Source: Bacillus fonticola (GTDB taxonomy: Bacteria > Bacillota > Bacilli > Bacillales > JC228). Taken from it: a stretch of DNA of 64,000 nucleotides. The first letter of the stretch is position 1, and each line of letters starts with the position of its first letter. Shown one piece after another: positions 10,620 to 24,307 of this stretch. The notes beneath the pieces are model-generated. The model did no database searches, was not told the origin of the DNA, and saw only the letters and a program-made list of their open reading frames with translations. The stretch covers positions 62,001 through 126,000 of the forward strand of contig NZ_CP052135.1 of the NCBI RefSeq assembly GCF_012955605.1. The letters are read 5' to 3'. The translations under genes and the position numbers were made by a program.

Positions 10620-12698
10620 ATGCCTAGAGAGTTCTCCTTAGACAAGACTCGTAATATCGGGATCATGGCTCACATCGATGCCGGTAAGACGACTGCGACT
10701 GAGCGTATCCTTTTCTATACTGGACGTATTCACAAGATTGGGGAAACTCATGAAGGTGCGTCTCAAATGGACTGGATGGAGCAGGAGCAAGAGCGTGGAA
10801 TTACGATTACTTCTGCTGCTACAACAGCACAATGGAAAGGTCATCGTGTAAACATCATCGATACACCAGGACACGTGGACTTCACTGTTGAAGTTGAGCG
10901 TTCCCTCCGTGTACTTGATGGTGCGGTAGCTGTACTTGATGCTCAATCTGGAGTAGAGCCACAAACTGAAACAGTTTGGCGTCAAGCAACAACATACCAC
11001 GTCCCACGTATCGTGTTCGTTAATAAGATGGACAAGATCGGTGCGGACTTCCTTTATTCAACCAAAACTCTTCACGAGCGCCTACAAGCGAATGCGCACC
11101 CGATCCAATTACCGATCGGTGCAGAGGACGACTTCGAAGGAATTATCGACCTTGTTGACATGGTTGCTTATTTCTACGAAGACGATCTCGGAACTCGTTC
11201 TGATGCTCGCGAAATTCCTGCTGAGTACAAAGATCAAGCTGAAGAGTACCGTGCTAGCTTAATTGAAGCAGTAGCGGAACTTGATGAAGAATTGATGATG
11301 AAGTACTTAGAAGGTGAAGAGCTTACTAAGGAAGAAATTAAAGCTGCTATTCGTAAAGGGACATGTGACGTAGAGTTCTACCCAGTTATCTGTGGTTCTG
11401 CGTTCAAAAACAAAGGTGTTCAGTTGATGCTAGACGCGGTTCTAGACTATCTTCCAGCACCGACTGATGTTCCAGCAATTAAAGGTGTTCTCCTTGACTC
11501 TGAAGAAGAGCAAACACGTGAATCTTCAGACGAAGGTCCATTCGCTGCTCTTGCGTTCAAAGTGATGACAGACCCTTACGTTGGGAAGCTTACATTCTTC
11601 CGTGTATACTCTGGTACACTCGATTCAGGTTCTTACGTTCTTAACTCTACTAAAGAGAAGCGTGAGCGTGTAGGACGTATTCTTCAAATGCACGCGAATT
11701 CTCGTGAAGAGATTTCAACTGTATATTCTGGTGACATCGCAGCAGGTGTAGGTTTGAAACAAACAAGCACAGGGGATACTCTTTGTGATGAAAAGAACCC
11801 AATCATTCTTGAATCAATGGAATTCCCTGAGCCGGTTATTTCCGTGGCGATCGAACCGAAATCAAAAGCTGACCAAGACAAAATGTCTACAGCTCTTGGA
11901 AAACTTCAAGAAGAGGACCCAACATTCCGTGCGCATACTGACCAAGAAACAGGTCAAACGATCATCGCTGGAATGGGTGAGCTTCACTTAGATATCATCG
12001 TGGATCGTATGAAGCGTGAATTTAAGGTAGAGGCAAACGTTGGTGCACCTCAAGTATCTTACCGTGAAACATTCCGTGCCTCTGCACAGGTTGAAGGTAA
12101 ATTCGTACGCCAATCTGGTGGTCGTGGACAATTCGGACACGTTTGGATTGAATTCAGCCCTAATGAAGAAGGTAAAGGCTTTGAGTTTGAAAACGGTATC
12201 GTTGGTGGGGTTGTTCCGCGTGAATATGTCCCAGCTGTTCAACAAGGTCTTCAAGATGCAATGGGTAACGGTGTATTAGCTGGATATCCACTTATCGACG
12301 TGAAGGCTCGTCTTTTTGACGGTTCCTACCATGATGTTGACTCGAATGAAATGGCGTTTAAAATTGCCGCTTCTATGGCATTGAAAAACGCAGTTTCAAA
12401 ATGTCAGCCGGTTATTCTCGAGCCATTGATGAAAGTAGAAGTTGTTATCCCTGAGGAATATCTCGGAGACATTATGGGTGACATTACTTCTCGTCGTGGT
12501 CGCGTAGAAGGAATGGAAGCACGTGGTAACGCTCAAGTTGTTCGTGCATTTGTTCCACTTTCAGAGATGTTTGGATATGCAACGAGCCTTCGTTCTAATA
12601 CGCAAGGTCGTGGAACGTATTCTATGCACTTTGATCACTACGAAGAGTTACCGAAATCTCTTTCTGAAGAGATTATCAAAAAAAATAGCGGTCAGTAA
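10620..12698 (+). CDS. fusA: Translation elongation factor G
   Basis: EF-G (692 residues) is the GTPase that drives tRNA-mRNA translocation and, with RRF, ribosome recycling. G-domain motifs are AHIDAGKTT (17-25), DTPGH near residue 82 and NKMD near residue 136. The switch region contains [11 protein letters not shown]. Domains II-V follow, with [10 protein letters not shown] in domain IV and the conserved [14 protein letters not shown] near the end. The ATG is preceded by GGAAGGAG. tuf follows 129 bases later. Confidence 0.99.
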   Translation: MPREFSLDKTRNIGIMAHIDAGKTTATERILFYTGRIHKIGETHEGASQMDWMEQEQERGITITSAATTAQWKGHRVNIIDTPGHVDFTVEVERSLRVLDGAVAVLDAQSGVEPQTETVWRQATTYHVPRIVFVNKMDKIGADFLYSTKTLHERLQANAHPIQLPIGAEDDFEGIIDLVDMVAYFYEDDLGTRSDAREIPAEYKDQAEEYRASLIEAVAELDEELMMKYLEGEELTKEEIKAAIRKGTCDVEFYPVICGSAFKNKGVQLMLDAVLDYLPAPTDVPAIKGVLLDSEEEQTRESSDEGPFAALAFKVMTDPYVGKLTFFRVYSGTLDSGSYVLNSTKEKRERVGRILQMHANSREEISTVYSGDIAAGVGLKQTSTGDTLCDEKNPIILESMEFPEPVISVAIEPKSKADQDKMSTALGKLQEEDPTFRAHTDQETGQTIIAGMGELHLDIIVDRMKREFKVEANVGAPQVSYRETFRASAQVEGKFVRQSGGRGQFGHVWIEFSPNEEGKGFEFENGIVGGVVPREYVPAVQQGLQDAMGNGVLAGYPLIDVKARLFDGSYHDVDSNEMAFKIAASMALKNAVSKCQPVILEPLMKVEVVIPEEYLGDIMGDITSRRGRVEGMEARGNAQVVRAFVPLSEMFGYATSLRSNTQGRGTYSMHFDHYEELPKSLSEEIIKKNSGQ

Positions 12699-12747
12699 TT
12701 GATTTTATCCGCTTGTTCAAGTATAACTTTTACTGTGAGCTTGGTAG

Positions 12748-12778
12748 CTAAGAGAGACGTTGTACCGTACTCTCTTAG
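12748..12778 (+). other. Stem-loop in the fusA-tuf spacer
   Basis: A 9-bp stem CTAAGAGAG/CTCTCTTAG (12748-12756 with 12770-12778) encloses 13 bases and has no T-tract after it. It may mark an mRNA processing site that allows extra EF-Tu synthesis. Confidence 0.5.
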
Positions 12779-12827
12779 TCCCATATAAAAAAACTATACT
12801 TATGAAAATATAAAGGAGGACTTCCTA

Positions 12828-14018
12828 ATGTCTAAAGAAAAATTCGATCGTTCGAAGCCCCATGTGAACATTGGTACTATTGGCCACGTTGACCATGGTA
12901 AAACAACTCTAACTGCTGCTATCACAACTGTTCTTCATAAGAAATCTGGTTCTGGTACTGCAATGGCATATGACCAAATTGATGGTGCCCCTGAAGAGCG
13001 TGAGCGTGGAATCACTATTTCTACTGCACACGTTGAGTACGAAACAGCTAACCGTCACTATGCACACGTTGACTGCCCAGGACACGCTGACTATGTTAAA
13101 AACATGATTACGGGTGCTGCACAAATGGACGGCGGAATCTTAGTAGTATCTGCTTCTGATGGTCCAATGCCACAAACTCGTGAGCACATCCTTCTTTCTC
13201 GTCAAGTAGGTGTACCTTACCTAGTTGTATTCATGAACAAATGCGACATGGTTGACGACGAAGAGCTTCTTGAGCTAGTTGAAATGGAAGTGCGTGACCT
13301 TCTTTCTGAGTATGACTTCCCTGGTGATGACATTCCAGTAATTAAAGGTTCTGCCTTGAAAGCACTTGAAGGTGACGCTAGTTGGGAAGAAAAAATCTTT
13401 GAATTAATGGACGCTGTTGATGAGTACATTCCATCTCCAGAGCGTGACACGGACAAACCATTCATGATGCCAGTTGAGGACGTATTCTCAATCACTGGAC
13501 GTGGAACAGTTGCTACAGGTCGTGTTGAGCGTGGACAAGTAAAAGTTGGGGACACAATTGATATCATTGGATTAACTGAAGAGCCTAAAAGCACAACAGT
13601 TACTGGTGTTGAGATGTTCCGTAAACTCCTTGACTATGCAGAAGCTGGAGACAACATTGGAGCATTGCTTCGTGGTGTTGCTCGTGACGATATCCAACGT
13701 GGTCAAGTACTTGCTAAGCCAGGTTCAATTACACCACACACTAAGTTCAAAGCGGAAGTTTACGTTCTTTCTAAAGAAGAGGGCGGACGTCATACTCCGT
13801 TCTTCTCTAATTATCGTCCGCAATTCTACTTCCGTACAACAGACGTAACAGGTATTTGCGCACTTCCAGAAGGCGTTGAGATGGTTATGCCTGGAGACAA
13901 CATTGAAATGACTGTAGAATTGATTGCTCCAATCGCGATTGAAGATGGTACTAAATTCTCTATCCGTGAGGGTGGACGTACTGTAGGCGCTGGCGTTGTG
14001 GCGAAAATTGATCAATAA
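12828..14018 (+). CDS. tuf: Translation elongation factor Tu
   Basis: EF-Tu (396 residues) delivers aminoacyl-tRNA to the ribosomal A site. GTP-binding motifs are GHVDHGKT (19-26), DCPGH (about 82-86) and NKCD (about 137-140). Domains 2 and 3 follow, including [13 protein letters not shown]. The effector region keeps the RGITI sequence. A strong AAAGGAGG precedes the ATG, and an intrinsic terminator at 14039-14073 closes the str operon. Confidence 0.99.
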   Translation: MSKEKFDRSKPHVNIGTIGHVDHGKTTLTAAITTVLHKKSGSGTAMAYDQIDGAPEERERGITISTAHVEYETANRHYAHVDCPGHADYVKNMITGAAQMDGGILVVSASDGPMPQTREHILLSRQVGVPYLVVFMNKCDMVDDEELLELVEMEVRDLLSEYDFPGDDIPVIKGSALKALEGDASWEEKIFELMDAVDEYIPSPERDTDKPFMMPVEDVFSITGRGTVATGRVERGQVKVGDTIDIIGLTEEPKSTTVTGVEMFRKLLDYAEAGDNIGALLRGVARDDIQRGQVLAKPGSITPHTKFKAEVYVLSKEEGGRHTPFFSNYRPQFYFRTTDVTGICALPEGVEMVMPGDNIEMTVELIAPIAIEDGTKFSIREGGRTVGAGVVAKIDQ

Positions 14019-14038
14019 GATTACTCGATGATCTATAG

Positions 14039-14073
14039 ACAGACCTCTAGTTTGAATGGGGGTCTGTTTTTTT
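14039..14073 (+). terminator. Intrinsic terminator of the str operon
   Basis: A 9-bp stem with one G-T pair (14039-14047 with 14059-14067) and an 11-nt loop is followed by a run of seven T. Confidence 0.9.
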
Positions 14074-14133
14074 GTGTTCATAAGGAAATAACCGCAAACG
14101 TCCACCAGAGTCGTGCCCCTTTTTACAAACTAT

Positions 14134-14163
14134 CTGACAAGTAGAATCGTGATATTGTACAAT
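14134..14163 (+). promoter_or_regulatory. Probable sigma-A promoter of the moxR operon
   Basis: CTGACA (14134-14139), 18-base spacer, TACAAT (14158-14163), about 20 bases before the moxR start codon. Confidence 0.6.
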
Positions 14164-14183
14164 TAGTAGTAGGGGGGGTTTCT

Positions 14184-15125
14184 ATGAATGACACAATTGA
14201 AGCGATTCAGCAAGAAATCAGAAAAGTGGTAAAAGGGAAGGATGAGCTTGTAGAACTGTTAACCATCGCGTTGTGTGTTGGTGGACATATTTTGTTGGAG
14301 AGTGTCCCTGGTACTGGAAAGACGATGTTGGCAAAATCCTTTGCGCAAGCTTTACAATTACAATTTTCAAGAATTCAATGTACTCCGGATGTTTTACCGT
14401 CAGATGTGACCGGCATTCGGTATTTTCACCCCGGTGAACAAGCATTTGTTAAGCAGCCTGGACCCGTGATGACCAATGTACTGTTAGTAGACGAGATTAA
14501 CCGTGCGACACCAAAAACGCAATCAAGTTTGTTGGAGGTAATGGAAGAAAAGCAGGTGACAATAGACGGTGAGACACTTCCTCTCCCGCAACCATTTTTT
14601 GTTGTTGCGACACAAAATCCAGTAGATGTACAACAAGGCACATACGCTTTGCCGATCGCACAAATGGATCGCTTCTTCATGAAGCTTGAGATGTCATACC
14701 CATCAGAAATTGAAGAACGTGAAATGATTCAATCTCACATCTATGCAAGAGAGAAAGAACAAGTCTTACCGGTCGTTGGAGCAAAACAACTGCATCGAAT
14801 TCAGGAATCCATTCGGACAGTGAATGTGTCATCAGATATAGAGGCTTATGCTTTGGCACTCGTTCGAGCAACACGCGATGCTTCAGGAATCGAGGTGGGG
14901 GCAAGTCCGAGGGCGACGCTTGCATTATTTCGCGCTGCGCAAGGCAAAGCGTTTGTTAGTGGACGATCGTATGTATCGCCTGATGATGTAAAAGCAGTGT
15001 TTTCCGCTGTCATTTCGCATAGGCTCATCCTCACAACTGAAGCGTATATGACGATGAATCCCCAAGAATTGATTGAAGGTATTTTGTCGGTTATCCCAGC
15101 ACCTGTTGAAGCGAGTGCCAATTAA
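14184..15125 (+). CDS. MoxR-family AAA+ ATPase
   Basis: A 313-residue MoxR ATPase, a chaperone-like AAA+ class usually encoded next to DUF58 proteins. Walker A GTGKT is at residues 43-47 and Walker B ends in D103-E104 within VDEINRA. Sensor-1 TQNPVDVQQGTY and the C-terminal lid are present. ATG 14184 follows an AGGGGGGG Shine-Dalgarno. It heads a three-gene operon (MoxR, DUF58, polytopic membrane protein) resembling B. subtilis yeaC-yeaD-yebA, but placed here between tuf and rpsJ. The client is unknown. Confidence 0.93.
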   Translation: MNDTIEAIQQEIRKVVKGKDELVELLTIALCVGGHILLESVPGTGKTMLAKSFAQALQLQFSRIQCTPDVLPSDVTGIRYFHPGEQAFVKQPGPVMTNVLLVDEINRATPKTQSSLLEVMEEKQVTIDGETLPLPQPFFVVATQNPVDVQQGTYALPIAQMDRFFMKLEMSYPSEIEEREMIQSHIYAREKEQVLPVVGAKQLHRIQESIRTVNVSSDIEAYALALVRATRDASGIEVGASPRATLALFRAAQGKAFVSGRSYVSPDDVKAVFSAVISHRLILTTEAYMTMNPQELIEGILSVIPAPVEASAN

Positions 15126-15126
15126 G

Positions 15127-16335
15127 ATGAGTGGTTGGAACCGGGACCTTGTTAGGGTGAGTGACTTTTCGGCCATCTCCTTTTTTCTCCTGCTCATTCT
15201 ATTGATGACTTTTTACATGCAGTCGTTTTTTATTATGTTTTTTGTGTTGGTCGCACAAAGTGTTGTTGTGGGGCAGTTGCTTTACAATAAGTACGTAGGA
15301 AAGGGCTTGGTACTACACACCGTGAAAAAGCGGACGCGGTTGTTTTCTGGAAGTGAAGGAGTCTTTCTATTCACATGGGAAAACAGAGGTCTTCCTATTG
15401 TTGGAGCGAAGTTGCGCGTCACCTTTGATACGACTATTGAGCCCCTTGGTGTATCATTTCAAGAGAATAACCATCGATTTGAGTGTCTACTACCGATTAC
15501 AATAGGATATCAAGAAAGAATGGTATTACGGTTACCTTATCGTGCTAAGCGTCGAGGGATTGCAAAGATACGCCATGTCGAGTTGATTATTCCCCAGTTA
15601 TTTGGATTTGGTGATACCCACTTGACATATCCTTTACCTTTACGGCAAGAAGTCTACATACTGCCTAGACCAAAACAAGTGTTAGTGCGTGAGCAACATG
15701 CCATTCCGCGATCAGGCGAGGTTGCGACTCCATTTGCTTTTGATCTAGATGAACAATCTCCGGTGGGAACGAGACCGTATGCGCCTGGAGATGCATTTAA
15801 GCACATTCACTGGCAGGCAACGGCTAAGATGCAAACACTCCAAACGAAACAATTTGAGCGTGTGCAGGATCGACATTGGTTGTTCACGATGAATGTTCAA
15901 TCCGGCTATTCCATAAATGTAAATGCAGATGATGCAGCACACCGCGTGGCATATCTCGTACAAAAAGAAGTGGAACGCGGGAGCACAGTTCAATTCGCTA
16001 TTAATTTGCGTACGTTCGGACCTGCCGCTTATTTGTCAACTGAACCAGGCCAGGGTCAGGGAGTGGCACTGCGCATATTTGAGCAGCTAGCTATGATTTA
16101 CTCAGATTCGTTTGCATTTCCGTATCACCGTCTCGTAGCCAGTTTTGTCAGAAGTGGTGTGTTGCCAACAGTATGGGTGCATGCAGGGGAAGTGGATAGT
16201 ACGACCAGCGAGATATTTGAAAGGATGGTAGACAGAGGCGTCTCTATATGGCAATTAGTTTACCCGAGTGAATCAAGAGAAGATCCTCCTTTTTTACAAC
16301 CTTTTGTTGCTAGCAAAGGGAGGGTGGTATCATGA
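15127..16335 (+). CDS. DUF58 domain-containing membrane protein
   Basis: A 402-residue protein with two closely spaced hydrophobic segments near residues 13-55, then an extracytoplasmic or cytosolic beta-rich region, then the DUF58 signature PGDAFKHIHWQATAK around residues 218-232. ATG 15127 directly follows the moxR stop; GTG 15115, in frame and overlapping moxR, is an alternative because neither has a clear Shine-Dalgarno. DUF58 proteins are the usual partners of MoxR ATPases and some have a VWA-like fold. Function is unassigned. Confidence 0.85.
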   Translation: MSGWNRDLVRVSDFSAISFFLLLILLMTFYMQSFFIMFFVLVAQSVVVGQLLYNKYVGKGLVLHTVKKRTRLFSGSEGVFLFTWENRGLPIVGAKLRVTFDTTIEPLGVSFQENNHRFECLLPITIGYQERMVLRLPYRAKRRGIAKIRHVELIIPQLFGFGDTHLTYPLPLRQEVYILPRPKQVLVREQHAIPRSGEVATPFAFDLDEQSPVGTRPYAPGDAFKHIHWQATAKMQTLQTKQFERVQDRHWLFTMNVQSGYSINVNADDAAHRVAYLVQKEVERGSTVQFAINLRTFGPAAYLSTEPGQGQGVALRIFEQLAMIYSDSFAFPYHRLVASFVRSGVLPTVWVHAGEVDSTTSEIFERMVDRGVSIWQLVYPSESREDPPFLQPFVASKGRVVS

Positions 16336-17585
16336 CGAGATGGTGGTTAGCTCTTTTAGTTGCAACAAGAGCTTTTGTGGAGGGATCTGTTCTTTTTTAT
16401 ATTGTCTATACGATGGGTTATTTGGGCGAAACGGTTGCTATTGTTGCCTACTTCCTCATGGTGGTGTTGGGCGCCGTGCTTGCAGTGCTAGGTTATGAGA
16501 GAACCGCGAATAAGGCAGTGCTGCTTTTGGGTGCTTTAGTAGGCGTTGGTACTATTCAATGGTCGTTCGGTTTTCCTATTCAGTGGCTACTCATTCTCGC
16601 ACCGCTTGTTAGTTGGCGTGCCGTTCGTTCAGAGGGAGTTTACTATCAGCTCGACAATATGAGCGTGTTAGTATGGAGCGCCTTCTTAGGATTTGGTTCC
16701 TTCCTTTATTTGAGCATAGCTTCAGATATAGGGAACGGGACTGTCCTTATTGTGCTATGCCTACAGTGGGTGCTTACCGCATTCCATCGTCAATTGTACC
16801 TGGTCAAGACGGCGGTGGATGAAGGGGGATCTCCAAAAGCATTCACGCAAGGAATTGGGTTGACGGGTGTATTAATTGTTGTAACTGTAATGGTGTCTCT
16901 AATGATGCCGTTAGTTTGGAAAATGGTTCAGGGAGGATTTAGTGGTGTCATCTATGCAGTTTCCTGGGGGCTTAGTCCGTTTTGGAACTGGTTGGAATCA
17001 ATAGAGCCTGCTGAGCCAATCAGTCAAGAAGGGGAAGGGGTCGGCTCTGCTCAAGAACAAGAAGAAGACTTTTCATTAGATGGATCATACGAAGGGGCGG
17101 CAATAGAAACTCTCGGGTTTTTAGAGTGGGTGTTGTTAGGGTCGTTCGTGATCGGTATTGTACTTTGGATTTTGCGCAGGAAAAAGGAAAGCCGTGAAAC
17201 AGCCACTTCTGAAACCGTGATAGTCTTTCATGAGAGGCTAGACGATTCGGCTAAAAGAGGTGAAGTGTTCTCTAGATGGTTTGGACGAGGGAAAGGTAAG
17301 CGTCCAGAGCAAGCGATACGAGCACTTATGTATGATTTATTAGAGATAGGCTCCAAGTACAGCGCCTATCGGAAGCGCCCCGGTGAAACGGTCCGCGATT
17401 GGGCACATCGAGTACGACTAACAGGAGAGCACTTTCAAGACGCCATCGTACTCTACGAACGATGTCGGTACGATGCATACAGACCAACCGTGCAAGAACA
17501 AGATATGTATAAAGATCAATTACTACAATGGAAGAAACATATAAAAGACGAAATAAAGAAATCAACAGACAAGAAGAGTAAATAA
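16332..17585 (+). CDS. Polytopic membrane protein, YebA-like but lacking a transglutaminase core
   Basis: A 417-residue protein with about six N-terminal membrane segments (residues 1-200), an acidic outer loop of about 50 residues, a further membrane segment near 260-285 ending in RRKKESRE, and a C-terminal cytosolic domain like DUF4129 (PEQAIRALMYDLL, then YRKRPGETVRDWAHRV). In the related YebA/TgpA proteins a transglutaminase domain sits in the outer loop; here the loop is far too short and no Cys-His-Asp triad is seen. It overlaps the DUF58 gene by ATGA. It could be a degenerate or repurposed TgpA-type protein. Confidence 0.75.
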   Translation: MTRWWLALLVATRAFVEGSVLFYIVYTMGYLGETVAIVAYFLMVVLGAVLAVLGYERTANKAVLLLGALVGVGTIQWSFGFPIQWLLILAPLVSWRAVRSEGVYYQLDNMSVLVWSAFLGFGSFLYLSIASDIGNGTVLIVLCLQWVLTAFHRQLYLVKTAVDEGGSPKAFTQGIGLTGVLIVVTVMVSLMMPLVWKMVQGGFSGVIYAVSWGLSPFWNWLESIEPAEPISQEGEGVGSAQEQEEDFSLDGSYEGAAIETLGFLEWVLLGSFVIGIVLWILRRKKESRETATSETVIVFHERLDDSAKRGEVFSRWFGRGKGKRPEQAIRALMYDLLEIGSKYSAYRKRPGETVRDWAHRVRLTGEHFQDAIVLYERCRYDAYRPTVQEQDMYKDQLLQWKKHIKDEIKKSTDKKSK

Positions 17586-17590
17586 CAGAA

Positions 17591-17626
17591 AAGGAGAGCT
17601 ATAGTGATTCTACGTAGCTCTTTTCC
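17591..17626 (+). terminator. Intrinsic terminator of the moxR operon
   Basis: GAGCTA (17596-17601) pairs with TAGCTC (17615-17620); the stem extends imperfectly through flanking A- and T-runs and ends in TTTT. Confidence 0.65.
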
Positions 17627-17673
17627 AGTTATAGAAAAGTCGAAGTATAATTGACAGACTTTTTCCTTTAGGC

Positions 17674-17702
17674 TTGCGACAGACGACCTGATCCACTATA
17701 AT
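17674..17702 (+). promoter_or_regulatory. S10 operon promoter P1
   Basis: TTGCGA (17674-17679), 17-base spacer, TATAAT (17697-17702). Confidence 0.75.
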
Positions 17703-17743
17703 AATAAAAGTGTGCCTGAGCCCGATGATTAATTGGATTTAGG

Positions 17744-17772
17744 TTGCTTCGAGCGTCCAACCTTGCTATAAT
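17744..17772 (+). promoter_or_regulatory. S10 operon promoter P2
   Basis: TTGCTT (17744-17749), 17-base spacer, TATAAT (17767-17772). It lies 70 bases downstream of P1, so the supercluster has tandem promoters. Confidence 0.75.
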
Positions 17773-17803
17773 AGGCAATGTTGGCTAAAATGTTGCGATG
17801 AAG

Positions 17804-18216
<413 letters not shown>

Positions 18217-18255
18217 ATAATAAAACGAAAACAATGTAATCAGGAGGTGTGACAA

Positions 18256-18885
18256 ATGACCAAAGGAATCTTAGGAAGAAAAATCGGTATGACGCAAGTT
18301 TTTGCAGAGAACGGTGAATTAATTCCGGTAACAGTAGTTGAAGCAGCTCCAAACGTTGTCCTTCAAAAGAAAACAATTGAAAACGATGGCTACGAAGCGA
18401 TCCAAATCGGTTTCGAAGACAAGCGCGAAAAGCTTGCTAATAAACCTGCTAAAGGACATTTTGCCAAAGCAGAAACCGCACCTAAGCGCTTCGTTCGCGA
18501 ACTTCGCGGTACTAACTCGAGTGAGTATGAAGTTGGTCAGGAAGTCAAAGTTGATATTTTTGCTGAAGGTGACGTTATCGACGTAACTGGAGTAACAAAA
18601 GGGAAAGGGTTTGCTGGTTCTATTAAACGCCACAACCAATCTCGCGGACCTATGTCCCACGGTTCCCGTTACCACCGTCGCCCAGGTTCAATGGGTCCTG
18701 TAGACCCGAACCGCGTATTCAAGTCAAAAGCTTTGCCTGGACGCATGGGTACAGATAAAGTGACTGTACAAAACCTACAAGTTGTTAAAGTAGATACAGA
18801 ACGCAATTTGCTTTTAGTAAAAGGAAACGTACCAGGGCCGAGAAAAGGTCTTGTTAAAATTCAATCTGCAGTAAAGGTAAAGTAA
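18256..18885 (+). CDS. rplC: 50S ribosomal protein L3
   Basis: L3 (209 residues) is a primary 23S-binding protein whose long loop reaches towards the peptidyl transferase centre. It begins [15 protein letters not shown] and contains the conserved [16 protein letters not shown] loop. AGGAGGTG precedes ATG 18256. It lies 39 bases after rpsJ and 26 before rplD. Confidence 0.99.
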   Translation: MTKGILGRKIGMTQVFAENGELIPVTVVEAAPNVVLQKKTIENDGYEAIQIGFEDKREKLANKPAKGHFAKAETAPKRFVRELRGTNSSEYEVGQEVKVDIFAEGDVIDVTGVTKGKGFAGSIKRHNQSRGPMSHGSRYHRRPGSMGPVDPNRVFKSKALPGRMGTDKVTVQNLQVVKVDTERNLLLVKGNVPGPRKGLVKIQSAVKVK

Positions 18886-18911
18886 TCTAATAAGAAAGGA
18901 GGCACACCGGA

Positions 18912-19535
18912 ATGCCGAAAGTGACTGTATTCAATCAGAGCGGATCTCAAGTTGGTGAGTTGGAATTAAACGATACTGTGTTTGGTATTGAGCCAAACCA
19001 AGCCGTTCTCTATGATGCGATTGTGATGCAACGAGCTTCACTTCGTCAAGGAACTCATAAAGCAAAAGGACGTTCCGAAGTACGCGGTGGTGGGCGTAAA
19101 CCATGGCGTCAAAAAGGAACAGGTCGTGCGCGTCAAGGATCTATTCGTTCCCCGCAATGGCGAGGAGGCGGTGTAGTATTCGGTCCCGTACCACGTGGAT
19201 ATAGCTACAAACTACCTAAAAAGGTTCGTCGCTTAGCGATTAAATCTGCCCTTTCTTCTAAAGTCAACGAATCAAGTGTTCTTGTATTGGAAGGTTTGGC
19301 ATTTGAAACACCAAGAACGAAAGAATTTGCAGCTATGTTGCAAAGCCTTTCAGTCAATAAAAAAGCATTAATCGTAACAAATGGGGAAAGCGAAAACGTA
19401 GCGTTATCTGCTCGTAACATCCCAGGTGTGAAAGTAGTAGATGCAACAAGCGTAAACGTTCTCGATGTTGTCGGACACGACAAACTCATCTTTACGAAAG
19501 CTGCTGTTGAAAAAGTAGAGGAGGTGCTTGGTTAA
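18912..19535 (+). CDS. rplD: 50S ribosomal protein L4
   Basis: L4 (207 residues) lines the peptide exit tunnel; its extended loop includes [20 protein letters not shown]. In E. coli L4 represses its own operon, but no such function can be inferred here from sequence. AAAGGAGG precedes the ATG. Its stop codon overlaps the ATG of rplW by one base (TAATG), suggesting translational coupling. Confidence 0.99.
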   Translation: MPKVTVFNQSGSQVGELELNDTVFGIEPNQAVLYDAIVMQRASLRQGTHKAKGRSEVRGGGRKPWRQKGTGRARQGSIRSPQWRGGGVVFGPVPRGYSYKLPKKVRRLAIKSALSSKVNESSVLVLEGLAFETPRTKEFAAMLQSLSVNKKALIVTNGESENVALSARNIPGVKVVDATSVNVLDVVGHDKLIFTKAAVEKVEEVLG

Positions 19536-19819
19536 TGGATGCACGCGATGTAATTAAGCGCCCCGTCATTACTGAACACTCAGCTGACTTAATGGCAGAC
19601 AAAAAGTACACCTTTGAAGTGAACGTACGTGCCAATAGAACGCAAGTGAAAGACGCTATCGAAGAAATCTTTGACGTGAAGGTTGAGAAGGTCAACATCA
19701 TGAACTACAAAGGGAAATTCAAGCGCATGGGCCGATACAATGGCTACACAAGCAAGCGTCGCAAAGCGATTGTGAAGCTCACAGCCGATAGTAAAGATCT
19801 TGAAATTTTTGAAGGTTAA
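19535..19819 (+). CDS. rplW: 50S ribosomal protein L23
   Basis: L23 (94 residues) sits at the tunnel exit and is the docking site for trigger factor and SRP. It starts [19 protein letters not shown] and has the conserved [15 protein letters not shown] loop. It starts on the last base of the rplD stop codon, with AGGAGGTG inside the end of rplD as its Shine-Dalgarno. Confidence 0.99.
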   Translation: MDARDVIKRPVITEHSADLMADKKYTFEVNVRANRTQVKDAIEEIFDVKVEKVNIMNYKGKFKRMGRYNGYTSKRRKAIVKLTADSKDLEIFEG

Positions 19820-19836
19820 TCATTTTATTATGATAG

Positions 19837-20679
<843 letters not shown>

Positions 20680-20687
20680 CGGGATTG

Positions 20688-20716
20688 TACTACGGTTCTC
20701 TGCTAGAGCCGTAGTA
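20688..20716 (+). other. Strong stem-loop in the rplB-rpsS spacer
   Basis: A 12-bp stem with one G-T pair (20688-20699 with 20705-20716) and a 5-nt CTGCT loop lies inside the S10 operon. No T-tract follows. It is the only large hairpin seen between ribosomal genes of this operon. Confidence 0.7.
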
Positions 20717-20739
20717 GAGTCACGAAGGGAGGTACCCTC

Positions 20740-21018
20740 ATGGGTCGTAGTTTGAAAAAAGGACCTTTCGCGGATGACCATTTGATGAAAAAAGTTGATC
20801 AATTGAACGAAACAGACAAAAAACAGGTCGTAAAGACTTGGTCTCGTCGTTCCACGATCTTCCCATCCTTTATCGGACATACCATTGCTGTATACGATGG
20901 CCGTAAACACGTACCGGTATACGTAACTGAAGATATGGTCGGACACAAGCTTGGTGAATTTGCACCAAGTCGTACGTACAAAGGTCATGCTAATGATGAC
21001 AAGAAAACAAGACGCTAA
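20740..21018 (+). CDS. rpsS: 30S ribosomal protein S19
   Basis: S19 (92 residues) pairs with S13 in the 30S head and helps form bridges to the 50S. It starts [15 protein letters not shown] and keeps the conserved [18 protein letters not shown] and [16 protein letters not shown] segments. GGGAGGTACC precedes the ATG at 20740. It is followed by rplV after 21 bases. Confidence 0.99.
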   Translation: MGRSLKKGPFADDHLMKKVDQLNETDKKQVVKTWSRRSTIFPSFIGHTIAVYDGRKHVPVYVTEDMVGHKLGEFAPSRTYKGHANDDKKTRR

Positions 21019-21039
21019 GTAGAGAGGAGGTCACTCTAG

Positions 21040-21381
21040 ATGCAAGCTAAAGCTGTTGCCAAAACAGTTCGTATTGCGCCTCGTAAAGCTCGTTTAGTGA
21101 TCGACTTGATTCGCGGAAAGAAAGTTGGCGAAGCGGTTGCGATTCTAAAGCATACGCCGCGTGCAGCTTCTCCGATCATCGAGAAGGTTTTAAACTCAGC
21201 GATTGCGAATGCAGAGCATAACTACGAAATGGATATAAACTCACTTGTTGTTGAAAATGCCTTTGTAAACGAAGGCCCGACAATGAAACGTTTCCGCCCG
21301 CGCGCTATGGGTCGAGCAAGTCAAATTAACAAGCGCACAAGTCATATTACGATCGTTGTATCAGAACAAAAGGAGGGATAA
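21040..21381 (+). CDS. rplV: 50S ribosomal protein L22
   Basis: L22 (113 residues) contacts all 23S domains, and its long beta-hairpin forms a tunnel constriction near the macrolide site. It starts [19 protein letters not shown]; the hairpin [19 protein letters not shown] is intact. GAGAGGAGGT precedes the ATG. rpsC begins 3 bases after the stop. Confidence 0.99.
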   Translation: MQAKAVAKTVRIAPRKARLVIDLIRGKKVGEAVAILKHTPRAASPIIEKVLNSAIANAEHNYEMDINSLVVENAFVNEGPTMKRFRPRAMGRASQINKRTSHITIVVSEQKEG

Positions 21382-21384
21382 TTC

Positions 21385-22667
<1,283 letters not shown>

Positions 22668-22672
22668 TTTAG

Positions 22673-22954
<282 letters not shown>

Positions 22955-22985
22955 CGCTGTTTCACTCGATCGGTAAACTCGCTGA

Positions 22986-23375
<390 letters not shown>

Positions 23376-23410
23376 TCGAAGAAGAAGTGTAAACAAGGAG
23401 GTGCCACGAT

Positions 23411-23719
23411 ATGCACGTGAAAAAAGGTGACAAAGTAAGAGTCATCTCCGGTAAAGACAAAGGAAAAACCGGTGTCATCCTTCAAGCTTTTCCTAAGAAA
23501 GAGCGTGTTCTAGTAGAAGGTGTGAACATCGTTAAAAAACATGCCAAGCCTTCACAAGTGAACCCGCAAGGGGGCATTCTTAGTTTAGAAGCTCCAATCC
23601 ATGTTTCTAACGTCATGCTTCTCGATCCGAAATCGAATGAGCCAACACGCGTTGGATACAAAATTGTGGATGGTAAAAAACAACGTTTCGCGAAAAAATC
23701 AGGTGAAGCGCTAGATTAA
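23411..23719 (+). CDS. rplX: 50S ribosomal protein L24
   Basis: L24 (102 residues) is an assembly initiator on the 5' domain of 23S rRNA. The N-terminal KOW motif is visible ([18 protein letters not shown]), followed by [23 protein letters not shown] precedes ATG 23411. It is followed closely by rplE. Confidence 0.99.
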   Translation: MHVKKGDKVRVISGKDKGKTGVILQAFPKKERVLVEGVNIVKKHAKPSQVNPQGGILSLEAPIHVSNVMLLDPKSNEPTRVGYKIVDGKKQRFAKKSGEALD

Positions 23720-23745
23720 ACGTCGTCTGAAAGGAGGTACACGAC

Positions 23746-24285
23746 ATGAACCGTTTAAAAGAGAGATATACTGGTGAAATTTCTCCAGCTCTAGTGAGCA
23801 AGTTTAACTATAAATCAGTTATGGAAGTTCCTAAAATTGAAAAGATCGTAATCAACATGGGTGTTGGTGACGCTGTTCAAAATGCGAAATCACTTGATAC
23901 TGCTGTAGAAGAACTAGCGACAATCACAGGTCAAAAACCTGTAATCACACGTGCGAAAAAGTCAATCGCAGGATTCCGCCTTCGTGAAGGTATGCCGATC
24001 GGTTGTAAAGTAACTTTACGCGGTGAGCGTATGTATGAGTTCTTAGACAAACTCATCTCTATTTCTTTACCGCGTGTACGTGACTTCCGCGGAGTATCGA
24101 AGAAATCCTTTGACGGACGCGGAAACTACACACTAGGAGTACGTGAACAACTTATTTTCCCTGAAATTGATTACGATAAAGTAAACAAAGCTCGCGGGAT
24201 GGACATTGTCATCGTGACAACTGCCAATACGGATGAAGAAGCGCGTGAACTATTAACTCAAGTCGGAATGCCGTTCCAAAAGTAA
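23746..24285 (+). CDS. rplE: 50S ribosomal protein L5
   Basis: L5 (179 residues) binds 5S rRNA and contacts P-site tRNA, forming part of the central protuberance. Conserved segments include [19 protein letters not shown] and [30 protein letters not shown] precedes the ATG. It lies between rplX and rpsN. Confidence 0.99.
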   Translation: MNRLKERYTGEISPALVSKFNYKSVMEVPKIEKIVINMGVGDAVQNAKSLDTAVEELATITGQKPVITRAKKSIAGFRLREGMPIGCKVTLRGERMYEFLDKLISISLPRVRDFRGVSKKSFDGRGNYTLGVREQLIFPEIDYDKVNKARGMDIVIVTTANTDEEARELLTQVGMPFQK

Positions 24286-24307
24286 TCAAGGAAAGGAGCG
24301 CGAAAAC

